From Armatimonadota bacterium (GTDB taxonomy: Bacteria; Armatimonadota; DTGP01; JAKQQT01): a DNA stretch of 64,000 nt. Made by a program: the position numbers and the translations under genes. Shown here in pieces: positions 43,490 through 55,279 of this stretch. The stretch lies in assembly GCA_036504095.1 (NCBI GenBank), contig DASXVS010000048.1:124001-188000 (forward strand), given 5' to 3'. How positions within the stretch are numbered: position 1 is the first letter of the stretch; each line of letters begins with the position of its first letter. The notes beneath the pieces were generated by a model. It did no database searches. It saw nothing but the letters and a program-made list of their open reading frames with translations, and was not told the origin of the DNA.

Positions 43490-43796
43490 GCCGTATTATG
43501 TGCAGCGGCGCAGCGGCGGAGAGAGGGCGCGGCGCCGGATGCAACTTTATCCATCCCGGGTTTTGAGCGCGTGGCTGGGCGCTCGTCCCGGCGACTGAAG
43601 TCACGGCTATGAAGAGCCCCATGTCGGCCTTCGCCGATTGCGGAATCAGCCCGCGCAGGCGGGCTTCGTGCCGGTCAGAGCCGCCCGTACGGGCCGGAAT
43701 CAAAGTGATAGCCCGTTACCACCCTCCCGAAAACTCGGGATGACTCATGTCAAGGTAGGTCGGGCCTCCGTGCCCGACACCGGATCCTACGCTTCG
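43490..43796. repeat. Intergenic region with dispersed GTCGGGC repeat
   Basis: Bases 43754-43778 are the exact complement of 9458-9482. Related CCTCCGTGCCCGAC fragments lie at 42433-42515, on the other side of the epimerase gene. No gene is seen in this stretch. Confidence 0.6.
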
Positions 43797-44014
43797 CGTA
43801 CGGGAGTCTGGTTTTCCCGAGTGATGCGCGCGAGGAACCGCAGTGCCTCATTCACCGAATCGGCATCCGGGAAAACCTCCGCAACATCGGGCTCGATCCG
43901 AACGACTCCACCGAAGCTCTTGCGACCAGCCCCCAGCCGTCTGACGGTCAGACCAGCCAGATCGTATTCAGGGCGGAGTTCGTCCTGTGAACCGGGCTGA
44001 CTATTTTCACAATT
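43797..44014 (-). pseudogene. Antitoxin-like small protein frame lacking a start codon
   Basis: The frame from 44014 to the TAG at 43797 reads DELRPEYDLAGLTVRRLGAG then VRIEPDVAEVFPDADSVNEA and LRFLARI. This is the pattern of a small protein family often found beside toxin genes (RPEYDL; DPDVA-FPD-VNEALR). No ATG, GTG or TTG lies between the upstream stop and the conserved start of the domain. It is therefore probably a remnant, or it uses a rare start. Residual toxin sequence lies just upstream. Confidence 0.55.
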
Positions 44015-44048
44015 TCATCTTTGCAGGGGTGACAGGTCGACGCGACAT
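44007..44048 (-). pseudogene. Truncated toxin start (13 codons)
   Basis: An ATG at 44048 reads MSRRPVTPAKMKL and stops. Its position right after the frame-shifted antitoxin C-terminus is where a RelE/ParE toxin normally starts. It is only a fragment; the identification is by position. Confidence 0.35.
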
Positions 44049-44059
44049 CAGGCGTTCCT

Positions 44060-44257
44060 TTAGCTCTTCCGAGGTATTCCATCTTCGGGATGCGCGTCGG
44101 CTTCGGCGATCCGCCGGTCGAGCTCCAACCGTTGAGCGTCGGTTAGCTCCGGTAACGTCCCCGCGTCATCCAGACTGTCCCATACGGCGTCCATCAGTTG
44201 GAGCCGCTGCTCAACCGGCCAGGTACCGACTTCCTTCAATACGGCCGTGACATCCAT
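44060..44257 (-). CDS. Addiction-module antitoxin component, C-terminus frameshifted
   Basis: The 65-residue protein matches the putative addiction-module component family: WPVEQRLQLMDAVWDSLDDA and then LTDAQRLELDRRIAEADAHP. It ends GIPRKS. In the next frame the DNA reads EELKERL, the usual ending after GIPW, so one base was lost near 44075 and the last residues are replaced. The partner toxin is reduced to a few codons. The ATG at 44257 follows GAGGAACAGCGG. Confidence 0.75.
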   Translation of the reverse strand: MDVTAVLKEVGTWPVEQRLQLMDAVWDSLDDAGTLPELTDAQRLELDRRIAEADAHPEDGIPRKS

Positions 44258-44440
44258 CCGCTGTTCCTCACTGCCAGGCGCGCACCACACTATACGCGTT
44301 CGTTGCCTGCTTCGTGTTCCCATCATCAGCGTACACCGAGCGAATCAGTTCGCTCCAGTGCCGACCCGGCACGAAAGAGGGAGCGAACCAACCGGTCCGC
44401 TCCCCCATTCATCGCTCATCGTTCCGCGTTCATCGTTCGC

Positions 44441-46160
<1,720 letters not shown>

Positions 46161-46161
46161 C

Positions 46162-46446
46162 CTACTCTTTCACTGCGTAAATCTGGTCCTGGTCGAGGAT
46201 GACGTAGTCCTCGCCTTCAACGGTCACTTCGTTTCCGCCATACTTGGCGTATATCACCACGTCGCCGGCCTTCACGTTCATCTGGGCGCGCTGGCCGCTA
46301 TCGAGAACGCGGCCCGGGCCCACGGCAATGACCTTGCCCTCTTGCGGGCGCTTCTTGGCGGTGTCCGGCAGCAGGATGCCCCCTATGGACGTTTCCGGGG
46401 CGTCTACCGCCTGTACCACAACTTTGTCTCCGATGGGTTTGATCAC
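46162..46446 (-). CDS. groS: Co-chaperonin GroES
   Basis: The 94-residue protein has the mobile loop (APETSIGGILLPDTAKKRPQ) and the conserved KPIGDKVVVQ and VIYAKYGGNEV segments. It forms the heptameric lid of GroEL. The ATG at 46446 follows AAGGAGGATCGTTG. The CIRCE element lies 53 bases upstream. Confidence 0.97.
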   Translation of the reverse strand: MIKPIGDKVVVQAVDAPETSIGGILLPDTAKKRPQEGKVIAVGPGRVLDSGQRAQMNVKAGDVVIYAKYGGNEVTVEGEDYVILDQDQIYAVKE

Positions 46447-46498
46447 AACGATCCTCCTTGGTGGGACGTCAGCCTATAGCGCTCGCCCCTGCGGACTG

Positions 46499-46525
46499 TT
46501 AGCACTCGACTGAATGGACTGCTAA
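46499..46525 (-). promoter_or_regulatory. CIRCE element (HrcA operator) before groES
   Basis: TTAGCACTC, nine bases, then GACTGCTAA. It matches the consensus 9-N9-9 inverted repeat with one mismatch in the second half-site. It predicts HrcA repression of groESL; hrcA is not in the window. Confidence 0.92.
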
Positions 46526-46719
46526 TCTCCTCGTTGATTAATAGCAAACGGGACCGGTTGTGTCAACTGGCGATTGGGTTGAGCGACCGAATAGGTTACA
46601 TCGCCTCCCAGACTCTTACGACCGTGTTAAGCGGGCTGGCACGTTCTATGCACTCAATCTGGAGTGGAATTCCCGCACCGGTATCGGTGCGATTCACCCA
46701 GGAAAGGGCCCGTACTATC

Positions 46720-47463
46720 TTGAACACCAGAAGATCAATCCAACTGGTGGCTGTCGCCATGCTTGCGGCGACGGCCACGGCGGCGTGGGCGGAGGTGACA
46801 CAATCCGTCAACGCCGCGAACTGCGCAACGGTCAAGCCGGCCGGTCCGCGCACCGGCGCCAACGGCGTCAAGTTCCTCAACGTTGAAGGCTCGGCCAATG
46901 GCGTGAACGCTTCCTATGGCGTTCTCCGATTCGACACGTCGCCGCTGAAGACCGCTTTCGACGCCCAGTTTGGCGCAGGCGGATACACCTTGAGTGACGT
47001 CAGCCTCTCACTCATCGAGTCCAACGCTGCGTTCACCAAGCCCGGCAACATCGGGTTCGCCTTCTCGCCGGACAACACCACGGACATCAGCGCAGCCAAT
47101 ACGGCTCTGCAGTACGATGCGGCGAACGCGCTGCATTCCCACCAATTCGCGCAGACATCCATTACAAGCGGGTCGTTCACCACCACTGGCAACGTCAACA
47201 GCGGCCAGGTCGATGTCTATGACCTCTTCGCCGCCAACGAGGGCAGCGACGCCCTGGTCCACGCGATCCTGAGCGGCGGCATCGCCACCCTCATCGTGAA
47301 CGATGAGGACCCGACAGTTGCCGCCACGTGGACCGGTTACACCAACACGAAGCCGCCGTTCCTGACGGTGAAGGCGGTTCAAGCCGTTCCTGAGCCGGGC
47401 AGCATTGCCCTTTTGCTCGGCGCCGCTCCCGCACTGCTGGCATTCCGCCGCCGCCGCGCGTAA
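46720..47463 (+). CDS. PEP-CTERM exoprotein
   Basis: The protein has a signal peptide (SIQLVAVAMLAATATAAWA), a beta-rich body (YGVLRFDTSPLKTAFDAQFG; GYTLSDVSLSLIESNAAF) and a complete PEP-CTERM tail (VPEPGSIALLLGAAPALLAF then RRRR). A TTG at 46720 places the signal peptide at the N-terminus and has AGGAAAGG 12 bases upstream; the frame is open further 5' but would bury the signal. It is divergent from groES and shares the intergenic region with the CIRCE site. 247 residues. Confidence 0.78.
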   Translation: MNTRRSIQLVAVAMLAATATAAWAEVTQSVNAANCATVKPAGPRTGANGVKFLNVEGSANGVNASYGVLRFDTSPLKTAFDAQFGAGGYTLSDVSLSLIESNAAFTKPGNIGFAFSPDNTTDISAANTALQYDAANALHSHQFAQTSITSGSFTTTGNVNSGQVDVYDLFAANEGSDALVHAILSGGIATLIVNDEDPTVAATWTGYTNTKPPFLTVKAVQAVPEPGSIALLLGAAPALLAFRRRRA

Positions 47464-47560
47464 TTGCCTGGCGCTCCGCTCTCAGCCTCCCGCCAACTGC
47501 GTTGACGGGAGGCTGCTTTGTATTTGGCGACGGAACAAGGCCGCGCGAGGAGCAGCGCTA

Positions 47561-47569
47561 TGCTATAAT
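47561..47569 (+). promoter_or_regulatory. Extended -10 promoter of ftsH
   Basis: TGC followed by TATAAT gives a TGN-TATAAT extended -10. No -35 is evident. The ftsH start is about 90 bases downstream. Confidence 0.6.
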
Positions 47570-47657
47570 TGGGTCAAGCGTTGTTTCAGATGATTGAACC
47601 ACGCGGCCCGTGGTTGCGTCTTCATAGTAGAGGCGTGACTCATCAGGAGGGGTGGTA

Positions 47658-49577
47658 TTGAAGACGAGAAGTGGGTCGGTTCTGATTCTGGCGCTGCTAT
47701 GCATCGTGGCTTATATGATGTTCAAGCAGAGCGCTGCCACCACCAGTCCCAAACGCGTCAAAACGACTGAGTTTATCCAGGCGGTGACGGACGGGAAGAT
47801 GCTGAAGGCTGAGATATCAGCCGATGGGAAAACCATCACGGGTTACGCCAAGAATGGCGAGCCGAAGGCGATCATCACCGACGTGCCGACCTGGGAAGAA
47901 GCGCGCAAAGACATCATAAACCAGTTGCAGACACATAAGGTGCCTTGGACGCAAGTGACGCCGCCGATCCAGGAGTGGATCGTCACGGCGCTCGCAACAA
48001 TCCTGCCCCTGGTCCTCGTCCTGGGCCTGATGTGGCTGTTCCTGTTCCGCCAGGCGCAGGCGGGCGGCAATCAGGCGATGAATTTCGGACGGAGCCGCGC
48101 GAAACGCCTCGGGGAGAACGTTCCGAAGGTCACGTTCAACGACGTGGCCGGCGTTGATGAAGCCAAGCAGGAACTGGGCGAGGTTGTCGAGTTCCTGAAG
48201 AACGCCAAGAAATTCCAGGCGCTGGGCGCCAAAATCCCGAAGGGCGTGCTTTTGCTGGGGCCTCCGGGGTGTGGCAAGACGCTGCTGGCGCGCGCGGTGG
48301 CCGGAGAAGCGGGCGTTCCGTTCTTCCATATCAGCGGCTCCGACTTCGTCGAGATGTTCGTCGGTGTCGGCGCGTCACGCGTCCGCGACCTCTTTGACAC
48401 GGCCAAGGCGAACCGGCCAGCGCTGGTCTTTATCGACGAGATCGACGCGGTCGGCCGCCAGCGCGGCGCCGGGCTCGGCGGCGGACACGACGAACGCGAA
48501 CAGACGCTCAACCAGTTGCTGGTTGAAATGGACGGATTCGATCCCAACGCGGGCGTGATCCTCATCGCCGCCACCAACCGGCCGGACGTGCTGGACCCCG
48601 CGCTCCTTCGCCCGGGCCGCTTCGATCGGCGCGTCACCGTTGACCTTCCCGACCAGGTGGGCCGGCTCGCCATCCTCAAAGTCCACGCGAAGGACAAGCC
48701 GCTGGCGGACGACGTGAGCCTGGAGACGCTGGCGAAGCGCACGCCGGGATTCAGTGGTGCGGATCTGGCGAACCTAGTGAATGAAGCGGCGCTCTGGGCC
48801 GCGCGCCGCGAGAAGACCCGCATCGACATGTCGGACATGGCGGAAGCCATCGAGCGCGTCGTCGCCGGTCCCCAGCGTAAGAGCCGCCTGTTGACGGACC
48901 ACGACAAGGAAGTGGTCGCGTACCACGAGCTCGGCCACGCCATCGTGGGACACCTGCTGCCGGACGCCGACCCCATCCACAAGGTGACGATTCTGCCGCG
49001 CGGCATGGCGCTGGGCTACACGCTGAGCATGCCGGACGAAGACCGGTTCACAACCACGAAAAGCGAGCTGCTGGCCCGCATCACCATGTCGCTCGGCGGT
49101 CGCGTCGCCGAGGAAATGGTGTACGACGAATTCGATACGGGCGCGCAGAGCGACCTCGAAACGGCATCGGACATCGCCCGCCGGATGGTGATGGAATACG
49201 GGATGAGCGACGTCCTCGGGCCGCTGAGCCTCGGCAAACGGCACGGCAATCCGTTCCTGGGCCGCGACCTGATGGAAGAGCGGAACTACGGCGAGGAAGT
49301 CGCATCGGCCATCGACAAGGAAGTCCGCAACATCATCGACCAGTGCTATTCCGAGGCGCGTCGCATCCTGATGGACAACCGCCAACTGATGGACAAAATG
49401 AAGGACTACCTCCTGGAACGCGAAATGCTGGAAAAGGAGGAGTTCGAGACTCTCATGGCCGGCGGCACGCTGCCGGACAAGCCGCTGGAGCCGCCGCCCG
49501 CGCCCTCCGCGCCGGCCGAACTCGAGCGCAGGGACGACCCCGTCAAGACGCCGAGACTGCGACCGGAACCCGCATAG
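47658..49577 (+). CDS. ftsH: ATP-dependent zinc metalloprotease FtsH
   Basis: The 639-residue membrane AAA protease degrades misfolded and regulatory proteins. Two transmembrane helices lie at about residues 7-23 and 107-127. Walker A is [10 protein letters not shown], the pore motif [14 protein letters not shown], Walker [14 protein letters not shown], and [22 protein letters not shown]. The zinc site is [10 protein letters not shown], where Leu replaces the common Ala of HEAGH while both His and Glu remain. A TTG at 47658 is spaced 7 bases after AGGAGG. A hairpin terminator follows. Confidence 0.97.
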   Translation: MKTRSGSVLILALLCIVAYMMFKQSAATTSPKRVKTTEFIQAVTDGKMLKAEISADGKTITGYAKNGEPKAIITDVPTWEEARKDIINQLQTHKVPWTQVTPPIQEWIVTALATILPLVLVLGLMWLFLFRQAQAGGNQAMNFGRSRAKRLGENVPKVTFNDVAGVDEAKQELGEVVEFLKNAKKFQALGAKIPKGVLLLGPPGCGKTLLARAVAGEAGVPFFHISGSDFVEMFVGVGASRVRDLFDTAKANRPALVFIDEIDAVGRQRGAGLGGGHDEREQTLNQLLVEMDGFDPNAGVILIAATNRPDVLDPALLRPGRFDRRVTVDLPDQVGRLAILKVHAKDKPLADDVSLETLAKRTPGFSGADLANLVNEAALWAARREKTRIDMSDMAEAIERVVAGPQRKSRLLTDHDKEVVAYHELGHAIVGHLLPDADPIHKVTILPRGMALGYTLSMPDEDRFTTTKSELLARITMSLGGRVAEEMVYDEFDTGAQSDLETASDIARRMVMEYGMSDVLGPLSLGKRHGNPFLGRDLMEERNYGEEVASAIDKEVRNIIDQCYSEARRILMDNRQLMDKMKDYLLEREMLEKEEFETLMAGGTLPDKPLEPPPAPSAPAELERRDDPVKTPRLRPEPA

Positions 49578-49592
49578 CGGAGCTGGAAATCG

Positions 49593-49640
49593 GGGGCGAA
49601 GCCGGGGCGAACCATTCGCCACGGCTTCGCCCCTCCCTTT
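49593..49640 (+). terminator. Terminator after ftsH
   Basis: GGGGCGAAGCCG pairs perfectly with CGGCTTCGCCCC (49622-49633) and is followed by TCCCTTT. Confidence 0.7.
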
Positions 49641-49672
49641 AGTCCCGCGCCGGCGCCGCCACTTCACACGCA

Positions 49673-50548
49673 ATGACGCCTATCTTCCAGAGTGCCCCCA
49701 ACTTTTCCGAAGGACGCGAAGCCGAAACGCTGCGACGCTTGCGAGATGCGGCGCGCGTCCCGGGCGCCGCTCTTTGCGATTTCTCGGCCGACATCGATCA
49801 CAATCGCTGCGTCGCGACGCTGGTGGGAGATGCGGCGGGCCTCGAACGTGCCGCGGTGGAAATGGCGCGCGTGGCCGTTGAGCGCATTGACCTGCGGGCG
49901 CACGAGGGCCGGCACCCTTTCGTCGGGGCGCTGGACGTGCTGCCGTTCATCCCGCTCCGCGACGCGACTATGGACGATGCGGTGCGCCTGGCGCATACGA
50001 CCGGCGCGCGCATCGCGGGCGAACTGAGCCTTCCGGTCTACTATTACGCGGCCGCGTCGCCCGAAAACACCTCGCTCCCGGCGCTTCGGAAAGGTGGGCT
50101 GGCCGGCCTCGCGGGGCGGATGCGATATTCCCCGCCGGACGAAGGCCCCGCGGAACCGCACCCGACGGCCGGCGTTGCCATCGTCGGCGCGCGCGAACCG
50201 TTGATCGCGTACAACGTGAACCTGGCGTCGAACGACGTGCGGATCGCGGTGGCTATTGCCAAACGGATTCGCGAGTCCGGCGGCGGCCTGCCCGGCGTCC
50301 GCGCTCTGGGGATATTCCTCGCGTCGCGCGATCAGGCGCAGGTGAGCGTAAATATCACCGACACCCGCGCGGTGAGCATGGCGGACGTGTTCGACGTTGT
50401 CCGCGCTCTTGCCACCGCTCAGGGCGTGCATGTCGCGGGGGCCGAACTCATCGGAGGGATATCGAACGAGAACCTGCTTCGGAATGCGGGGCGTGACTTC
50501 GGGTGCGTGGTTGAGCCAAACCGGATTCTGGACAACTGGCTGCCTTGA
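49673..50548 (+). CDS. Glutamate formiminotransferase
   Basis: The 291-residue enzyme transfers the formimino group from formiminoglutamate to tetrahydrofolate, usually in histidine degradation. The N-terminal PNFSEGRE motif, the HPFVGALDVLPFIPL segment with the catalytic-type His, and SRDQAQVSVNITDTRAVSM are characteristic. It is the transferase domain alone, without the cyclodeaminase half found in animal FTCD. The ATG at 49673 lies just after the ftsH terminator. No hut genes are nearby. Confidence 0.9.
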   Translation: MTPIFQSAPNFSEGREAETLRRLRDAARVPGAALCDFSADIDHNRCVATLVGDAAGLERAAVEMARVAVERIDLRAHEGRHPFVGALDVLPFIPLRDATMDDAVRLAHTTGARIAGELSLPVYYYAAASPENTSLPALRKGGLAGLAGRMRYSPPDEGPAEPHPTAGVAIVGAREPLIAYNVNLASNDVRIAVAIAKRIRESGGGLPGVRALGIFLASRDQAQVSVNITDTRAVSMADVFDVVRALATAQGVHVAGAELIGGISNENLLRNAGRDFGCVVEPNRILDNWLP

Positions 50549-50653
50549 CAGGAGGCGGGCGCTACCCGGCCTTTCCGGCGCCGATCCTTCATCGTGTCCT
50601 CCGTCTGTGCTAAACTAACGCATAATCAAGCACATTAGGTAAGGAAGTAGAGT

Positions 50654-52120
<1,467 letters not shown>

Positions 52121-52543
52121 GGGCAACCGGCCTTGAGGCGTTGCCTGAATGGGCCACAACGATTCTAAAGCAGTAAGGCCGGCGTTGTACCGGTCTTACT
52201 GCTTTGATCATCCGGGTATCGCCTTCCGGGTGCGTGTCAGGAGAGTTTACCCCATCGGCTTCAGCCGATGGGGACCAAGGTGACCGGATACGCACCACTA
52301 TCTTGCGACGCACCCCAGCCTAGGTCAGGCGTCCCAGCCACGGAATCCCGATCCGATCGTCAATGGACGGCCCTCCCCGCCAACGGATACCGATTGGCCT
52401 GCCCCATTCCCACCGAGCGGTCCACCGAGGGTGGCGGGCAAGCACAAAATCCCCAGGCCGTTCCCGAATTCGGCCAATTGTGATACGATCTGGTACAATA
52501 TCTGGTGAACTAATACGAGACTCGCCGTTGACTGGAGACTGAT
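52121..52543. other. Intergenic region with two hairpins
   Basis: AAAGCAGTAAG and CTTACTGCTTT (52167-52205) form the guaB terminator stem. CCCCATCGGCT and AGCCGATGGGG (52250-52273) form a second, perfect 11-bp stem. The remaining 270 bases hold the presumed promoter of the beta-helix gene, with TACAAT at 52494; no gene is seen. Confidence 0.55.
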
Positions 52544-55279
52544 ATGCACATCGTCACCCGTTTCACCCTGCCCCTCGTAGCTGCCGCCGCCCTCTGCGCG
52601 CCAGCGAACTCCGCGATCCTCCGCGTCAAGGCGGACGCTCCCGGCCCCACCCACACCGGCGCCTCATGGGCGACGGCTTTCCTCAAGGTTCAAGACGCTG
52701 TCACGGCGGCGCAAGCCGGCGATGAGGTGTGGGTGGCGGCGGGAACGTACGCCGAAAACATCAAGATCGCCGCCGCCACGCCGGTATCGTTATACGGCGG
52801 GTTTACCGGAACCGAGACGGCCCGCGGACAACGCACCCTCCCGGCATCTGACACGGTCCTCGACGGTGGTGGCGTGGGAACGGTGATCGCCATTCGCGCG
52901 GCGGGCGTAACAGTGGACAGATTTACGATCCGGCATGGAAGTGGCAATCCACTCTTCTCGGGAAATCCGGACCTCCTGGAGTTACAGGGCTCCGGCATCG
53001 CCTGTATGGGCGCGAGCCTTACCATTTCGCACAACATCGTCACGGGGAATTTCGCGCACGGCGGCGACATGGGAGGCCTTCCCCTGAGCGCGGGCAGCGG
53101 AGGCGGCATCTATTGCACCGGAGCCAATCCGCTCATCGATTCCAACGTCATCTCCGGCAATCAGGCGTTCGGGATCAGCAGCATTAACTACAGTTGGCCC
53201 GGCTATTTCGTATCCGCTTCGGGCGCCGGGATATACGCGGACGGCGGCGGCGCCGTGATTCGGGGAAACACGATCACGGACAACTCCATAGCTTTCTCCA
53301 AGGAGGAGCCGCCGGTTGAGGCGGGCAACGGCTTCACGGACGGGTTCCAGGCATACGGCGGCGGAATTTCCTGCGCTCAGGCTACCATCGTCAAGAACGT
53401 CATCGCCCGCAACTCCGTCACCGCCATCAGTTGGAGCCGGACAACGCGCGGGGCTATTCAAGGCACGGGCTCTGCCGGTGGCGGAGGAATCTATGCCACG
53501 GGCGCGTGCACGATCATCGGCAACTTGATCTATGGCAACTCCCTTACCGCGAACTCCGCATCATACGGTGGTGGCGTTAACTGCCTCACAGCCTCCGTAC
53601 TTACGAATAACACGATCACCGGCAATACCAGGTCGTTCAGCAGTGGGCAGTCCAGCGAAGAGAACAACGTCATGGCGGACGGGACTCAAACCAACAACAT
53701 CATCGGAGTCTGGACCGATCCCCTCTTCGTGAATCCCGCATCTGGCGACTACCACCTGAAGCCGGGGTCTCCGATGATAGACGCCGGTGACGATTCGGTG
53801 GTTCAACCCGGCGACACCGACCTCGATGGTATGCCGCGCATTCGGGGCGCACACGTGGATATGGGTTGTTACGAGGCGCCGACCTCCCTCCGCGTTAAGT
53901 GGGATGCACCCGGCCCGGCTCACGATGGCAAGACCTGGGCAACCGCCTACCTGAAGGTCCAGGATGCCGCATCCGCCGTTAGTCCAGGCGACGAAGTCTG
54001 GGTGGCGGCGGGAACGTACTTCGAAAACGTCCTCATGACCGGCGCCGCATCGATATCCCTCTACGGCGGGTTCGCCGGGACCGAGGGCAGCCGCAGCGAA
54101 CGCGAAACCTCGATCAACCCGACGGTTCTGGATGGGTACAGATGGAGAACCGTTCTAACCATCCCGGCCGGCGCGGACGGCGTCACAGTTGATGGTTTCA
54201 CGATTCAGAACGGCGGCGCACCGTTCTACGGCGGCATCTTTTTCAATGGGAACCCGCGCAGCGGCGGCATTCAGTGCGTGGGAAACAACGCCGTCATCCA
54301 GAACAACGTCATTCGGAATAACTACGGGCTTCTGGGCGGCTCCGGGACCGCGGGGGGGCAAGTGAGTTTCGTCGGCTCGGGCGGCGGTGTGAGGGTGATG
54401 GGAAATGGCGTGATTCTGCGCGGAAACATCATCGCGGACAATTCCGTGTATATGGACATCTCGAACCGGCATATCATCGGCAGCCACGTTTCCGCCTTCG
54501 GCGACGGGGGTGGAGTAAGCATCTCGGGGACCAACGCGCGCGTGATACGCAACGTCATCACCGGGAACTCGGTGTACGCAAACGCCACGGATAGCGAATA
54601 CGGTTTCCTCACGGGATACGCATCAGGCGGTGGTATTGCGGCTCACTCGGATGCTGTCCTCACCGGCAACGTCATCGCGCGCAACACGGTTTTCGGGACT
54701 GCCCTCGGCGACAGCGGGGGGATAATCGGTGGGGCCACCCTGGCCAACAATACGATTGTCAGCAATTCCGCCAGCGCTGAAAACGCCGCCGACGCGCACG
54801 CCGGCGGAGTAAACACAGGGGGGCTGGTGAAGAACAACATCTTCGCATATAACGTCCCGCTCGAATCGCTCACAGCGGAGAGCGCCTCTTTCAACGATGC
54901 TTTCGGAGAAGCGCCCATAGCCAGCGCAACGAACCTCGCGCTCGACCCGCAGTTCGTCAACGCCGGCAGCGGGAACTACCACCTTCTGCCAGGCTCGCCA
55001 TGCATTGACGCGGGTGACAATTCTATCGTTGCGGCGGGCGACACGGACCTGGACGGCAGACCGCGCATTATCGGCGGTCACGTCGATATCGGCGCTTACG
55101 AGACGCCGAGAACTCCGCTAATGCTGGATGCGGCCCGCGCCCTGGAAATTGCGGCGGGGCTTTCGGCGCCGGTGGCCGGCGAGGTTGCCCGTTTGGACGT
55201 GGTCGCGGGAGATTCCGCGGGCAAGGTGGATATGAGGGACGCGGCAGCGCTCTTACGGATGGCCAATGGGCTGAATTGA
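52544..55279 (+). CDS. Large secreted parallel beta-helix protein with dockerin-like tail
   Basis: The 911-residue exoprotein has a signal peptide (FTLPLVAAAALCAPANS). Two homologous modules follow (about residues 25-445 and 447-855). Each opens with RVK-DAPGP-H-G-W-TA-LKVQDA, continues through right-handed beta-helix repeats (VIRGNTITDNS; VILRGNIIADNS), and ends DAGDD-V-GDTDLDGMPRI. Such folds often bind or cut polysaccharide, but no pectate-lyase catalytic residues are recognised. The last 55 residues (LDAARALEIAAGLS; VDMRDAAALLRMANGL) match the tail at 12030-12614. The ATG at 52544 follows TGGAG. Confidence 0.85.
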   Translation: MHIVTRFTLPLVAAAALCAPANSAILRVKADAPGPTHTGASWATAFLKVQDAVTAAQAGDEVWVAAGTYAENIKIAAATPVSLYGGFTGTETARGQRTLPASDTVLDGGGVGTVIAIRAAGVTVDRFTIRHGSGNPLFSGNPDLLELQGSGIACMGASLTISHNIVTGNFAHGGDMGGLPLSAGSGGGIYCTGANPLIDSNVISGNQAFGISSINYSWPGYFVSASGAGIYADGGGAVIRGNTITDNSIAFSKEEPPVEAGNGFTDGFQAYGGGISCAQATIVKNVIARNSVTAISWSRTTRGAIQGTGSAGGGGIYATGACTIIGNLIYGNSLTANSASYGGGVNCLTASVLTNNTITGNTRSFSSGQSSEENNVMADGTQTNNIIGVWTDPLFVNPASGDYHLKPGSPMIDAGDDSVVQPGDTDLDGMPRIRGAHVDMGCYEAPTSLRVKWDAPGPAHDGKTWATAYLKVQDAASAVSPGDEVWVAAGTYFENVLMTGAASISLYGGFAGTEGSRSERETSINPTVLDGYRWRTVLTIPAGADGVTVDGFTIQNGGAPFYGGIFFNGNPRSGGIQCVGNNAVIQNNVIRNNYGLLGGSGTAGGQVSFVGSGGGVRVMGNGVILRGNIIADNSVYMDISNRHIIGSHVSAFGDGGGVSISGTNARVIRNVITGNSVYANATDSEYGFLTGYASGGGIAAHSDAVLTGNVIARNTVFGTALGDSGGIIGGATLANNTIVSNSASAENAADAHAGGVNTGGLVKNNIFAYNVPLESLTAESASFNDAFGEAPIASATNLALDPQFVNAGSGNYHLLPGSPCIDAGDNSIVAAGDTDLDGRPRIIGGHVDIGAYETPRTPLMLDAARALEIAAGLSAPVAGEVARLDVVAGDSAGKVDMRDAAALLRMANGLN

